DNA of 64,000 nucleotides from positions 1,731,255-1,795,254 of the forward strand of contig CAXAMN010000002.1 of assembly GCA_963970005.1 (NCBI GenBank), written 5' to 3'. This stretch comes from Durusdinium trenchii. Taxonomy: Eukaryota; Sar; Dinophyceae; Suessiales; Symbiodiniaceae. The number at the start of each line of letters is the position of its first letter. Positions within the stretch are counted from its first letter, which is position 1. Both the position numbers and the translations under genes were made by a program. Shown piece by piece: positions 44,165 through 55,045 of the stretch. The notes under the pieces were generated by a model, which was not told the origin of the DNA, searched no databases, and worked only from the letters and a program-made list of their open reading frames with translations.

Positions 44165-46093
44165 GTTCTTGCATATCCAGTATAGTCGCATTCAACAATG
44201 CCCCTGGCACACGACGCCATATCTGTAGGGACCATCTCTCGCTCTCGAAGAGTTTGGAGCCTGCTATGTGCTTCTCCGCCAAGCTGGAAGTCTCGCTCGA
44301 TCCCCCTGACTCTGCACCCGAGGATCCCTTGCTCCTTGACCGGGAGGATCTCTTCTTCTTTTTCCTCCCCCTTCGTATCTTGCGTGCTTTCTTCATGAGC
44401 TCGCGCCTGATCTCGATGTCTGGGTCCAAGGCCGTGTTCTTGAAGACTTCCCTGACACCTGCTTCCAACTGCACCTTCACTTTTGCCTTGCGTTTTCTTC
44501 CCTTCTTCACCTGCTTCTCCTCCTCGGCCTCCCTTTTCCCCTCGGGAGGAACCACATTCTCGGGAGAGTACTGCAACTCTCCCTCTCTTGCCCTTTCTCC
44601 CATTTCTTCTCGGAGACGATGAAGAAGATCGTCTCCTCCTCCGCCAACTATACTCTCTCTCGGGAGGCTTCGGCGAGGTTCGTGTGCCAACCTTCTGCCT
44701 CCCCCTCTGGAACGTGGTAACGGCGGCCGTGGATCAAATCTCTCGACCAAACCAGGCGATCGCAAGGATCGGGGCAGATGTGTACACGCACTTCCTGACA
44801 CTTTCCTCCGAGCTCCTTCAACAAAGACTCCTGCTGAGTCCCTGTAACCCAGATTCGCCAGGTAGTGCTCCCGTCGCTCACCACAACTCCTCGAACTTCG
44901 CCTGCGATCACGACCGGGGCTTCCCAGAACAAGCCTTCTATGACCACCCTTTGTCTCTTGTGAAGAGTGTCCAATGCAATCTTGTTCAACATCTCCCAAA
45001 CGGGCTGCTTCCGACGGGGAGACTCTGGTGCCTCCCTCCTCGCCGGGCGTCGCAAAACGCCCCCCCGAATCCGCATAGGTTCCACCGCGGGCCTCCGACG
45101 TGGCGGCATGGATGCTACCAATAACCACGTTCGTATTCACGCCACAGGCGGAAATTGGCGTTCCGCTCGTCTTTCTTCTTTCCCTTGTTGGGTGGAGGGT
45201 CACCGTAACCCTTGGACTTGGCCCTGACGTTGGTGGCTTCCCAACTGGAATAACCTGGGGGTGGATGATCTGGTTCTCTTGGGGTTGGTCGAACCGGAGG
45301 TGGTTTGGGCGGCGGTGGCACGGCCCGTTTCTGGGCGTTGGTAAGGCCTGAGGCACGGGATGGCACTGGTGCCCAGGGGGCTCGGAGCACGGGACTCCGG
45401 CTTTGGGACTTGGCCCTTGGCTTTGGCTCCTTCCTCTCACGGCCTGACTCCTTCGGGGGTGAATGGTCTCCACCTCCGTCCTGCCGGGGGCTTGCTGGTC
45501 TACTGGACCTTCTTCGGGCTCTGCGTTGGCGACTACGGGAGCGACGTTCTGCTCCCTCTGAGTATAGCTTCCTTGTCTCTACGATCTCGACGACGGCGAT
45601 CTCGGGATTTTGACTCTTTCCGGCGACTCCTCTTCTCCTTCTTTCCGGTGACAGGAGAATTGTCTTTGGTCTCGGTGTCCTCCTTCTCAATCTCGGTGTC
45701 CTTCAAGTCAGTCTCTCGCAATGCACTCTCAACGACCTCCTCGGCCTTCTTCTCAACGACAGGACTGCTCCCACTCTCCTCTGCGGTGTCCACGACGGGA
45801 GCAAATCCCTCCTCCGGCTTGGGCTGTTCCTGGTTGCTGTTGAGCTCGGTCTTTACCTTCTGGCTGGTAGTTTTGTCTCCCTCACCCGGGAGAACAGATC
45901 CGCTTTCAACGGGAGGAACAGAGGTGGCAGCCCCTGTATCCGCAACGTCCAAGAGTTGCGAGTAAACCTCCCTCAAAAGTGTCACGCCCCTCCTCTGGAC
46001 CGCACCTGAGCAGTCCGGAGCGTAGAGTAGCCCAACGACCCTACGGACGGTCAAGCAGAGCGCGCAGTTGCACGACTCCCACTCATGCACCAT
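44165..46093 (-). pseudogene. Gag-like region, 5' part of the DIRS-like element, frameshifted
   Basis: Starts near MVHEWESCNCALCLTVRRVV (46093; paired cysteines CxxC). It continues as an acidic/basic linker with a K/R-rich tract (KKEKRSRRKESKSRD), shifts frame near 45540 to a P-rich part (SGLTNAQKRAVPPPPKPPP), shifts again near 45118 to a globular segment (VVIEGLFWEAPVVIAGEVRG, RIWVTGTQQESLLKELGGK), and shifts a third time near 44670 to EAEEEKQVKKGRKRKAKV and ILDMQEQ, where the TIR element interrupts it. Probably the nucleic-acid-binding structural protein of the retroelement. Confidence 0.65.
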
Positions 46094-46110
46094 CCGCTGA
46101 GCCGAGAGGC

Positions 46111-47088
46111 TGCGGAATTCAAACCGACGGGTGGTTCTTCCTTAAATTCGGGGCGAAAGTCATGTGTATATATATATATATGAGGCCCTGAGGACCAGGA
46201 GAATTTACAGTTACAAACCATTGCACTCGCCAAGCTACAAGTGGTCACGTCAGCGTAGCACTCTTAGTGAACAGAACCAACTAATATGAGCGCATGCCAT
46301 ATATATATATATCCCAAGCAACGAACAAATCAAAGACTCTGGGAAACAACAAAGACATGGACAAAAACCGGACAAAAGGACAACTGGGAGACAAAGAAAC
46401 ATTCTGGGATAATCTGGGGAAGTGCAGTACTCTTATGACAACGGTGCAAACAAAAATATACATACATGACATCCTTACAGATCCACATACCCTCTGAAAA
46501 TGAACTTTGGGTGAACTGGGCGGGTGACCGGAGGTTCATTCTCTACCTTCTGAGGGTAACAAAATGCATATACCATCATATACCCGACCATTGAATCAGG
46601 AGAGCGCATGCCGCTTGAAAACAAAGTGACAGCGGAATCATGTGCTTCAAGTTGCTGAAGAATACGCTCTCAAGTCAAAGAAAAATACAAAGACCAAGAT
46701 GATTCCTCGAGTATACCCTAGCAAACCAGCAAACCCTGGTATACGCTAGCAGCAAACGACTATGCTATACCAAGCATAGCCTCTGGGAGCACATACAGGA
46801 TAAGCTGTTTGGGATTCACCCAAACCAACCCGAAGTATCTGAACGTGCATGAACAATTCTTGTGAAATCGTCCCGAATGCTGCCAAAGAAAATTACAAGA
46901 GCGGTTTTGGGGGCATGTAGGCTGCGGACAACGGTACAAATTCTTGCAAAACCTGCACAGAAATGTGTTTAGGATGCCTTAGGATGTCCTGGGATTGGTA
47001 AAGGACAAAATGACGAAAACCTGTGGAAGACCCACAACTGCTATACAAATCCCTTCGTCATCGGCACGACTGGATCAGTTGGTAGCAC
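46111..47088. other. Remainder of methyltransferase intron 3 (5' side of the retroelement)
   Basis: Contains two (TA)n tracts (46167-46182, 46297-46312) and no recognised coding exon or terminal repeat of the retroelement. Confidence 0.4.
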
Positions 47089-47127
47089 CCTGTCCTCCTT
47101 GGCCCGTGCCAACATGCATGCCTTGTT
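47089..47127 (-). CDS. SAM methyltransferase, exon 3 (micro-exon, MLARAKE)
   Basis: A 39-bp phase-0 exon from CCGAGAG|AAC to the donor GACAGG|GTGCTA. It encodes NKACMLARAKEDR, matching the helix after motif I in the family (S-x-x-M-L-x-x-A-x-x-x). It bridges GVDLS of exon 2 to DGAYDALF of exon 4. Too short to stand alone; supported by both joins. Confidence 0.75.
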
Positions 47128-47761
47128 CTCTCGGATGTGCAGCAACGGAGACTGTGAGTGCTACTGTTTGTTGTTTTGTCTTCACTCTCCAAAGAAACCT
47201 ATCCCCTGCCTCCCAAAAAGTGTTAGGTTGCCCAACTTGCACACACTCTGCAGGGATCAATTTCCATAAGTGGTATAGTATAGGATGAACGCAGCCAAGA
47301 TTCAACTGGAATAGGAACACATATATGTATATTAGTTAAATACTCAATACAATTACAGTATATACACACATTAAAGCACTGCCTTAGTACTTTTAACTTG
47401 TAAACATATTGTCAACTCATGCTTTCAGAAGTGCACGTGACCTCGCACTGTCCACCAATCAGCGATTGAGAGACATCGAGCTGCCTCATGGCGTCATGGA
47501 ACGTACATTTGGGCGCCATCCATCTCTGTGGTCTTCAGAGGTGTGTGTTAAACGCCCGCTCCAACAAAAGGTACAAACATAGAAACACTTTTGGTCACTA
47601 GACCCATGCGCATTTGCGCACGGGACTAAACTGTTTCTGAAACGCCTTCAGTCGAGAATACCTATATAGTTCAAAAAAACTGCCGCATTTTCTGATGGAT
47701 TCCGGATAATTCATGAACATTTGGCCACCTTCCGTGCACTAGGTGCACCTCGCCAAGCTGC

Positions 47762-47920
47762 CGAGAGGTCCACCCCGATCAATTCCACGGACTCGCCAAG
47801 CAGCCGTCGGATCGCACGGCCGCACAGCCCCGTGCCGCAGCCCAAGTCCACCACGCGTCGCGGCTGCGCGAGGTGCTCCGACTCGAGGCTCGCGTGATGA
47901 GCGAGCTTCGTGGCGAGGAT
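47762..47920 (-). CDS. SAM methyltransferase, exon 2 (motif I, VVDLGCGTG)
   Basis: A 159-bp phase-0 exon from the acceptor GAGCTGCAG|ATC to the GC donor CTCTCG|GCAGCT. It encodes ILATKLAHHASLESEHLAQP, RRVVDLGCGTGLCGRAIRRL and LGESVELIGVDLS. VDLGCGTG is the glycine-rich SAM-binding motif I and GVDLS carries the acidic residue that binds the ribose. The LCG after motif I is typical for TPR-associated methyltransferases. Confidence 0.92.
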
Positions 47921-49345
47921 CTGCAGCTCAAGGCGTTTCAATGCGAGGATCTGGTTTTCAAATTGTTTCAACTTTTTGATGTCCTGAAGGAATCCTGCTC
48001 AGTTTGGAAGCCTCCTGATTTCGTTCTCGGATCCCAAAGTGTAATTTTGGAAGAAGAAGGAACTGCCAGGACCCCCGGAGGTTTGATGTGCTAGGCTGCA
48101 AGGAGTTCCGGGTCTTAGAGACCCCGACGTGGAGGCAACCGTGCCGTACCCGAAAAGAGCCCCTCTTGAACCTCCGTTTATGCAAATCTTGGTGGCAATG
48201 AATGGCGGTGTGAGTCTGTTCCAGACACTGATTGTGTTTTGCAGTGTTTCGAACCGTTTCCCCCAATTGGGTCACCCGCGTGATCCTGTGGTCTCCTGTT
48301 TGGGTCCTGTCATTTGTCTGTTGATGGAAGACTTCCAAAAAGGATTTTTACTGTATTTCTTCTGTCAACAGTATAGAACTGGAACTTGCCAGGGCTGACC
48401 ACAGGCCTAAATACTTGCGATCTGCAGGGGATTCAACATGCACTCTTCACCTGTCAGGGATGTGCAAACGGGGCGGACCAAACCCAATCGCTTCAAGCCC
48501 CTCGTCAGGAGATAGTCTTAGTTTCCATGATCTTCCACGTTTTGCAGGTTAGTCCATCAACACCCAGTGGGTCCAGCTATATTCATATCAAACAAAGTGA
48601 AGTTCAGAAATGTCCGTGCTTACGAACAATCAAATCAATAGCACACGCAAATATTAGACTCGTTCATTCAAGAGTTAGCGTAGACTACAGTAGCTAAGTG
48701 AAGAGCCAACTAAGTCCAAGTGTAGACAGTAGCTAAGTGAAGAGCTGAAAGTTCACGAGTTAGCGCGCTAAGAGAAAAGCTAGCTATGTCCGCGAATTAG
48801 CGTAGACAGCAGCTAAGCAAAGAGCTAGCTCCAGTCCACGAGCAACTTCCACTTCCCCCCTTACACAGTCACACACTTAGGCGATTTTTCATAACCCCTA
48901 CCTTAGCTAGGTCCCCCGGGGCCCTGCTCAATTCATTAATGTGGCAGGCTAATTAATTAATTGAACCCTCGTAATGGGTGCAAACTAAAATGCCGCAAGC
49001 CCCTGCGGAATTACCAGTGTACCGTGGGACGTGATTTATACTGATAAGAAAAAGCAGGCTCCGAGGGCGGTTTGCCCCGCTATAGAATCAAGTATCAACC
49101 TCCTGAGGTCCTGCAGTGCTGGAAACATGTTCTCTATAGAATGAGGTGCCTCAGGGTATTGGTGTTCATCATCATGAGAAAATGATATCCAAAAAAAATG
49201 AAAATGAATGATGCAAAGCCAAGGTTGGTAGTGAGTCTATAGATGTGGGAAAATATGCAAGTTGAAATTGATTTTACAACAACACAGGACAAAAGTGGTT
49301 CAAAGCCTCAACAAATGCAAGTGTTTTATATAAAATGACATATCA

Positions 49346-49571
49346 TATCAACCTACCTGACCTCACAACACACACTGAGATCAATTCCCAACCTTCTACT
49401 ACTCCAAATGCTTTCTATACAATTAAATGTTAGGACCTCGTAAAATCTGGTGACATGCCGTGCTCTCTCTCTCTCTCTCTAGAATGAAAGGTCGGCATCC
49501 ATTTTGCGAGCACAAATGGACTTTTTGGAACCACCTGTTTAAAATGTTGTGTTGTTTCAGGTAGGTTGATA
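49346..49571. repeat. Element bounded by 15-bp perfect inverted repeats
   Basis: TATCAACCTACCTGA at 49346-49360 and TCAGGTAGGTTGATA at 49557-49571 enclose 196 bp with a (CT)n tract. Possible small non-autonomous element. Confidence 0.55.
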
Positions 49572-50289
49572 GTCTATAAAATCTGAGGACCATCTTGAGC
49601 TCAAGCTCTCAAATTTTATAGAGTTTGTTCGGCCGGGAAACGGAAGTTGTAAGAAAATTAATCGAACCCGTTTGAGAAATTAATCCTGCCGCGGGGGTCG
49701 AACCGGTTTAGGTATCGAGGTACCTGAATTAATTTGTTGTTCTTATTGATCCCTGCTTGAAATGCACAACACCAAAAAGCAAACACAAACAAGGGACACG
49801 TTGACAAAACTGACCCACCCCCAAATTAAAAGGCGCGTGCAAACATGAACATGAATTATATTCCGGTTCTTTCTGTATTTCTTGTAATGTGTAACTGTTT
49901 TTTTTGAACATGTTTGAACGTCTTCCTCATTTCACTCATTTCTATTTGAGCACGCACATGCACAAAATTAATTGCTAGGTTCAATGCTCGGTGTGTCCTG
50001 TGTCAGGTCTGGATGGTTCTCTGTTTTGCTTAGCACATCTTATCAAATCTCAACTTATCTGCATATCGCAAATTTACAACGTCTGATGTCAAAAAAAATT
50101 GACCTCCTCAAATGCCCCCACGCACCAGCAACTGTTAACTTTGGTGAAAGTAATTCCACAAAATTAATATGCACTCATATGCACTCAGTAGGGGACCTTG
50201 ATTGTTTAATTTTCTAACGGTGCTACAATTTTGCACCTTGATTCTGACAGTTACAGTTACAAACTTTTTCACTTTCCACCTTGATTTTC

Positions 50290-50550
50290 AATCACATACA
50301 CACTTTTGCAACGTCCACCGCCATGTTCGACGACCATAACACACATTGGCAATTTCTCACTTCAGTTTTATGACCGTTACACACTGTGGCAACTTCACCT
50401 TGGGTTTCGGCGACAGGCGCACACATTGTCCACCTTGATGTTCGACGACAGCTGCACGCTTTGGCAACTTCGATATCAACGAAAAGCCCACGCACCGTAA
50501 CCGCGCTTGCATCCAGCTCAGAACTGGCTGCAGTCCAAATGTAGCACACT
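50290..50550. repeat. About 48-bp imperfect tandem repeat (CCACACATTGGCAACTT type)
   Basis: Four diverged units containing TTCGACGAC-ACACATTGGCAACTT, for example at 50327, 50370, 50408 and 50440. Confidence 0.6.
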
Positions 50551-50679
50551 CAGACGCTCAGAACTTTGTCGTTAAAATCTTGTAATCTAGTGGAGGAAGC
50601 AGCTTCTGAGAGCTCGGGGTTCAGAACTGTAGTGGAAGTCTAGTGCGGCGTGCGGGTTGGCGCGGCCTTGGTAGGAAGT

Positions 50680-50945
50680 GCGTGGCTCTGTGCCATTGGG
50701 GAAAGGGAATGCGTGTGTAAACTCAGCGTGTTGCTGGTGAGGGGGATGATCAGTGGTGAGGTGTCAGATGCTTGTGTCTACTCTGCGGCGAATGGCGCGG
50801 TGAAATACGTCCGTGATGTCGCTGTGGCGATCTGGGTGGAACGTGCAAACTTGCGTGGCTCCGTGCCATTGGGGGGAAGGGAACCACGCGTGTCTAAAGG
50901 CGGCGTGTCAATGGTGAGCGGGATGATTCGCGATTTCAACACGGC
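50680..50945. repeat. About 172-bp tandem duplication
   Basis: CGTGGCTC(T/C)GTGCCATTGGGG, then GGGATGAT, occurs at 50682 and 50854 with matching flanks. Confidence 0.7.
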
Positions 50946-51267
50946 TTAGTGTCACGTGCTGCTTCGCCGCAGAGGCGAGAGGCATCCGAAGACAAAAAGA
51001 ACGAGTGTTCTTCGCAAAACGATGAACCTCTTCCTACAATTTTCTTTGTTTTGAAACTTCCGCCCAAGATTACTCGGCTTGCCAAGATTACTCGTATGAT
51101 CTCATGAGATATCCAGTGTCCATAGACCAAATGGGTGCCCTGGGAGGGCCCGTGGTTGCTCATATTAAGATTCGACCCCTGAAACAAAAAGGTCATTTGG
51201 ATGCTTGGCACTCCATTCCAAGCGGTTCAGTCGGATCGGGCCCGTCGTCCGCACGCTTCCAAAGAGC

Positions 51268-51342
51268 CTCGGGAAGCTTATAGTCCAAAACCGTGACCAA
51301 GTGCTCTTCGAACTCCTCTGCATATTCATCGAACTCTTCTTC
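51268..51342 (-). CDS. SAM methyltransferase, exon 1 found (FDEYAEEFEEHL)
   Basis: A 75-bp phase-0 exon from the acceptor CACTCACCAG|GAA to the GC donor CCCGAG|GCTCTT. It encodes EEEFDEYAEEFEEHLVTVLD and YKLPE. In TPR-associated methyltransferases F-D-x-Y-A-x-x-F-E-x-H-L-V-x-x-L-x-Y-x-x-P-E precedes motif I. The join PE|ILATKL matches the family pattern PELL-x-x-x-L. The acceptor shows there are earlier exons, presumably the TPR part, which I did not find. Confidence 0.85.
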
Positions 51343-54296
51343 CTGGTGAGTGTGCGTGTGACGCAAGCTGCAGCTATGGTGTCGACCAAGGCCAACTGGT
51401 TGTCGTGGAGGACTGGTCGGTCCAGTGTTTAGGGTGGATTCTGGGCGAAAGCCCTGGGATGTCCAGTCCATTATGTTAGACCCGAATTCAGGAATTTACA
51501 CTTCGCCAAAACTGGTCTTCTTCTATAGGGCATAATATGAACTTTAGGATACTTAGTATTCCATTCATGTCCATTCCCAGTAATAACCGATGATGGCTAG
51601 TAAAGACGACTGTTACCTGAATTTCCTAGGCATTCTTCAGGGGTTGGAGCAATCAAGTCGTTTGTACTTGATCTCAAGTGCGTCTCTCTCTCTCTCTATC
51701 TTTGTCTCTTGGCAATTCTTGGCGAATGAAATTGACATGTCCAGATTTGAGGGAGTCTTCAAGGGGTGTACCTTTTTCTGTGCCATGTGCAATCAAAGTT
51801 CTGAGGAAACTGCCTGCGGGAACACCCGGCAAGTCCGATGTTGGAAAATCCAAAGAGCGGTACGAAGGACGAACAAACAAAGAATGCATAGCATTCAATA
51901 TAGTTTGGAGGAGTTCACGCCTATATACTCTGAAATTCTCTCAAATCCACAAGGACCACAGCGTTAACCTTTGTTCCCTGTGGAAACCTGTATCACTTGC
52001 AAGTTGGATGATCTCCCAATTTGGTCTTTGCAAAGCAAAGACTTTAATAAAATATATGCTAAGATTACTACTAAGATTTTAGAGTACCAAACCAGTCATC
52101 CATTTTTTGTCATGGTCTTTGAACGCTAGCCGCTAGCCCCTAGGGCAGTTGTCCTGGCATTTGCGGAAGAACACCAACAGCCCAACCGGAAATGGACCAG
52201 CGTTGTGCATTCAGTAGGGCCCGGTCGCTTGTCCCATCGGATTGTTGCAGTGAAAGTTCGTCGTGTACTGCTCTCTACTCTTGCGCTGGATGTCTTCACC
52301 ATCAGGGATCGATCCCCCTGTTCCTCCATTCGTCGTCCCATCCCGTTCTTGAGATCCCTCTTGGTTTCAACCGCTTCGCCAAGTTTCAACCTCCAGTCGA
52401 TGTCGAGCTTGAGCTGTCAACTGCCTCGTATCACCCCCTTGGAACTCCTGGTTTCGGTTTATACACATGATTTGAACTGCACCGTGCGAGTGAAACCACC
52501 ACGTTCGACCGCACAATCACAATGGCGCAGAACATCGCTGTACTGGGGCAGGTGGAAAGGGGCCCGGGCCCCGAGGTTCGCAGCCAATGCCGAGTGGATA
52601 GCCCAATCATTTGCAGCCTCCATGTGATCCGATTCTCATGTTGGAAACTGTGTGAGGTCAATGTGACCGCCCTTGATGCTTTGGGGACCGAGGTTCAGTT
52701 ACGAGGTCAACATCGGTGACTTTTGAGGACGCTGGCACAAGAAATAATGATATTGTTGCTCCCTTAAGGATCAACTCAAGAACTTTGAGGTGTTTGGAGA
52801 ACCCTTCAGTCTGAGAGGCTGAGCACGGGCGATCCATGTCGCAGCCATGGGGCAGGCGGGTGGCTGTCAGATGCTGCAGGTCGGGTCTTGTGAACAAAGA
52901 GTCACCCAGTAGATTCAGTTCCAATAGCAGGCCGGCCTCAACACCATGGTTCCTTATTAATAGATGGAAAATGATAGAAGTATATAGCGGCAACTGGACA
53001 TCCCCGAAAAATTGGAGCTCAGGACTGTCTGGTTCTTCAGCTCTTGATCTGCAAAAATGCTGCGAGGGATCCTGAACACCGTGAACTTCAGACAACTGGA
53101 CATCACCTGGACATCACCTTTTCGTGTATCCTCCGGAGTGGTCCGTAATCTGACCGCGTGGTCGGACATGGTTTCAGCGAGACTGACCGAGCAGTGCCGG
53201 ACATGAGATCACTGGTTTCACCGATGTTTTACGTGCTATGGGATACAAGCTGCCTTCACTGCGTTCTCATTGGCATCCCCAAGTCGCTGAGTATTCGGAA
53301 GGTCATGTAGTAGCGAGCAGCTAGGGGCTCGCAGCTCGCAGCTGTGAAATAGCTACCAGCCCAGTCTTGACTCGTATTGACTGCACACCTCCCCTCCAAA
53401 ACACTCGTTCGTCTCGGCTCATCTAGGTCAGAGTTAGAGGAAATCATCTTCCTGGCTGTCGGTCTTGGCTCCTCACTCCTGCCATCCAGCAAGCCCTTTC
53501 GTCCTCAGCTGTCAAAGTCTGGACGTGAAGGCTTCCCACCTAGGCTTTAATCAATCCGTCTTACTGGCAATGAAGCCCATCAATATGTTGGAGGCCCAAT
53601 TATCTATGTGTTATCTCTTCTGGGTCTGAGAGACAAACAAAAGTCTGACCAACAAGCCTCGGGGCCTCGATTCGGTCGTGAAAAGCAGGCCAAGGAGCCA
53701 TAGGAATTCCAGGCTTCTTGGACCAAGCAGTAGATGTAAACCACAAGGCTTCGGACCTGAACGGTCCCACCGTTCCACCGTTTGTGGAGTTTTCCCTCCA
53801 TCCCATCGCCGCATCGCCCTTTGTGGCGAACGGATGCGAACTGGGACCCAAAAACATCGCGGATGTCACCAAAAGTGCCGATGAGTCGGAAAAGGAATGG
53901 CAGCGATGACGTCCCTGGAATGGCAATGACCCTGCATTGTGAAGCTGAAATATTTGGAGGTGTCCAAGATGCTGCAAGCATCCAGTCCGGGATTTCCGCC
54001 ATCCTTCGGCATATTTCTGCCATAAACGTTGTTGTCTACTTCCCCCCAAAAAACTGTTTGGACAGGACGCACGGCCTGTTCAGTCGTAAGCTACCTCAGA
54101 TGATCCATCCGGGGGACTTCAAACCTCCAAGCCTCCACTGTAAGGGAGTGTGGTGTCTCTGTACGTGTCTCTTTTCGAAAAACTGTTGCTTGGATCTGTA
54201 ATATATAGATTTTTTTGGCGGGGGGGGCCGCTCCCCCTGGAGTAAGCTATACTACGCTGCTAAGTTAGTTTAGTAACTTCACGCAGGATAGCTCAC

Positions 54297-54335
54297 GCTT
54301 CTTCAAGGAAGCTTTTTGCACTTCCTTGAAGAAGC
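54297..54335. repeat. Perfect 15-bp stem, 9-nt loop hairpin
   Basis: GCTTCTTCAAGGAAG / CTTCCTTGAAGAAGC. The word CTTCTTCAAGGAAG recurs at about 60567-60580. Confidence 0.85.
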
Positions 54336-54589
54336 GCTCGCCCGATAATGATTGGTTCCTCGATTTGGTTCCTAGCTTCCATTGGATTTGCATTAGATTT
54401 GCTCAAGGAACTGGGAAACGATCCCAAACCTTCCTGGGGGCTGCGAAGTGGATTCACCCACCAATGAGCAAATCAAACATCACTCAATGAGCCAAGACCA
54501 GGTTCAACATACTCCATTCCCCGCTGTGAAGAAGCATGGTCAGCATGGCCCATCTCGCCGTGTTTCACCTTTCGGACTTTCGGCACAAT

Positions 54590-55045
54590 AGCTACTAGTA
54601 GAAATGCCCTTTGCTCCTAGTAGCGAACCTTGTTCCTAGTAAGGCCAGGAGCCCCGAACGTAGCGTCCGATCGCTCCTAGTAGCGATGCCAGGAGCCCCT
54701 AGTAGCTTCTTGTTACTTGTTACTAAGTAGTGATTAATGGCCTCCAACCGAATAGCGATGGCCTCCAACCTAATAGTAATGGCCTCCAACCTAGTAGCTT
54801 CTTGTTAGAAATAGACATGTCCTTAGCTACCGGCGCTCGGAGGTCGCTCCGCACCTTGACCTGATTCTCCGGAGGGATCTTGTCGAGCTGAAGCTTTTTG
54901 AGCACCTGGAAAATGGACTCCCCAGGCCTGAAGAGGTTTACAATCCATGTAGCGTCCGATCGCTCCTAGTAGCGATGCCCTTTGCTCCTAGTAGCGTCCG
55001 ATCGCTCCTAGTAGCGATGCCAGGAGCCCGTAGTAGCGTTATTTT
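54590..55045. repeat. CTCCTAGTAGCGATGCC minisatellite, two clusters
   Basis: Words GCTCCTAGTAGCGATGCC, CCTAGTAGC and GATGGCCTCCAACC(T/G)A at 54590-54815 and 54945-55045. Same word family as 11.4, 12.5 and 60.9 kb. Confidence 0.85.

Larger units (their letters stand above)
35650..46110 (-). mobile_element. DIRS-like (tyrosine recombinase) retroelement carrying a DNA cytosine methyltransferase, degenerate
   Basis: In minus-strand order: gag-like region (46093-44165, interrupted, then 41489-40671), RT N-terminal part (about 40670-39852), break with repeats and N gap, RT palm and thumb (39207-38330), first RNase H strand (SDAS...GGG), DNMT (about 38150-36990), remaining RNase H (36870-36560), tyrosine recombinase (36570-35650). 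No aspartic protease or DDE integrase is seen, as expected for DIRS. Retroelements with captured DNMTs are known from dinoflagellates. This copy is dead: two in-frame TGAs, several frameshifts, a foreign insertion and a changed catalytic Arg in the recombinase. Terminal repeats were not recognised, so the outer limits are approximate. Confidence 0.88.
47921..51267. other. Methyltransferase intron 2, repeat-rich
   Basis: Holds a triplicated TAGCTAAG(T/C)(G/A)AAGAGC block (48665-48830), a (CT)n run (49463-49480), a 15-bp inverted repeat (49346-49360 / 49557-49571), and repeat blocks at 50290-50550 and 50680-50940. No exon recognised. Confidence 0.5.
33973..51342 (-). other. SAM methyltransferase gene locus (TPR-methyltransferase type), hosts the retroelement
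   Basis: Five exons read in order: FDEYAEEFEEHLV...YKLPE; ILATKLAHH...VVDLGCGTGLCG...GVDLS; NKACMLARAKEDR; DGAYDALFQRDLL...AADVLIYVEHLEK; VFREAHRVLKRGGWFLFSTE. This is the canonical order of a class I methyltransferase: N-terminal FDxYAxxFExHL helix, motif I, motif I helix, motif II (ADVLIYV), motif III. The N-terminal TPR part expected in the family was not found. Substrate unknown. All exon joins inferred are phase 0. The 11.8 kb third intron contains the DIRS-like element on the same strand. Confidence 0.82.

Noticed and set aside
44145..45473. Single 442-codon minus frame taken as one protein
   Set aside because: Its 5' two-thirds is Arg/Pro/Ser-rich shadow; the real gag coding switches between three frames here (see the gag entry).
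49460..49740. Sequence with GGTCGAACCGG and palindromes, considered as tRNA or SINE head
   Set aside because: No A box at the right distance and no cloverleaf; left as part of a repeat-rich intron.
52205..52627. Plus frame with SHRIVAVKV, like the end of a LINE endonuclease domain
   Set aside because: A single short string; no reverse transcriptase or other endonuclease motifs nearby on either strand.
53718..53909. Plus frame GPTVPPFVEFSLHPIAASPF...SADESEK
   Set aside because: Protein-like composition but overlapping opposite-strand frames are equally open, with no splice-site or family support.
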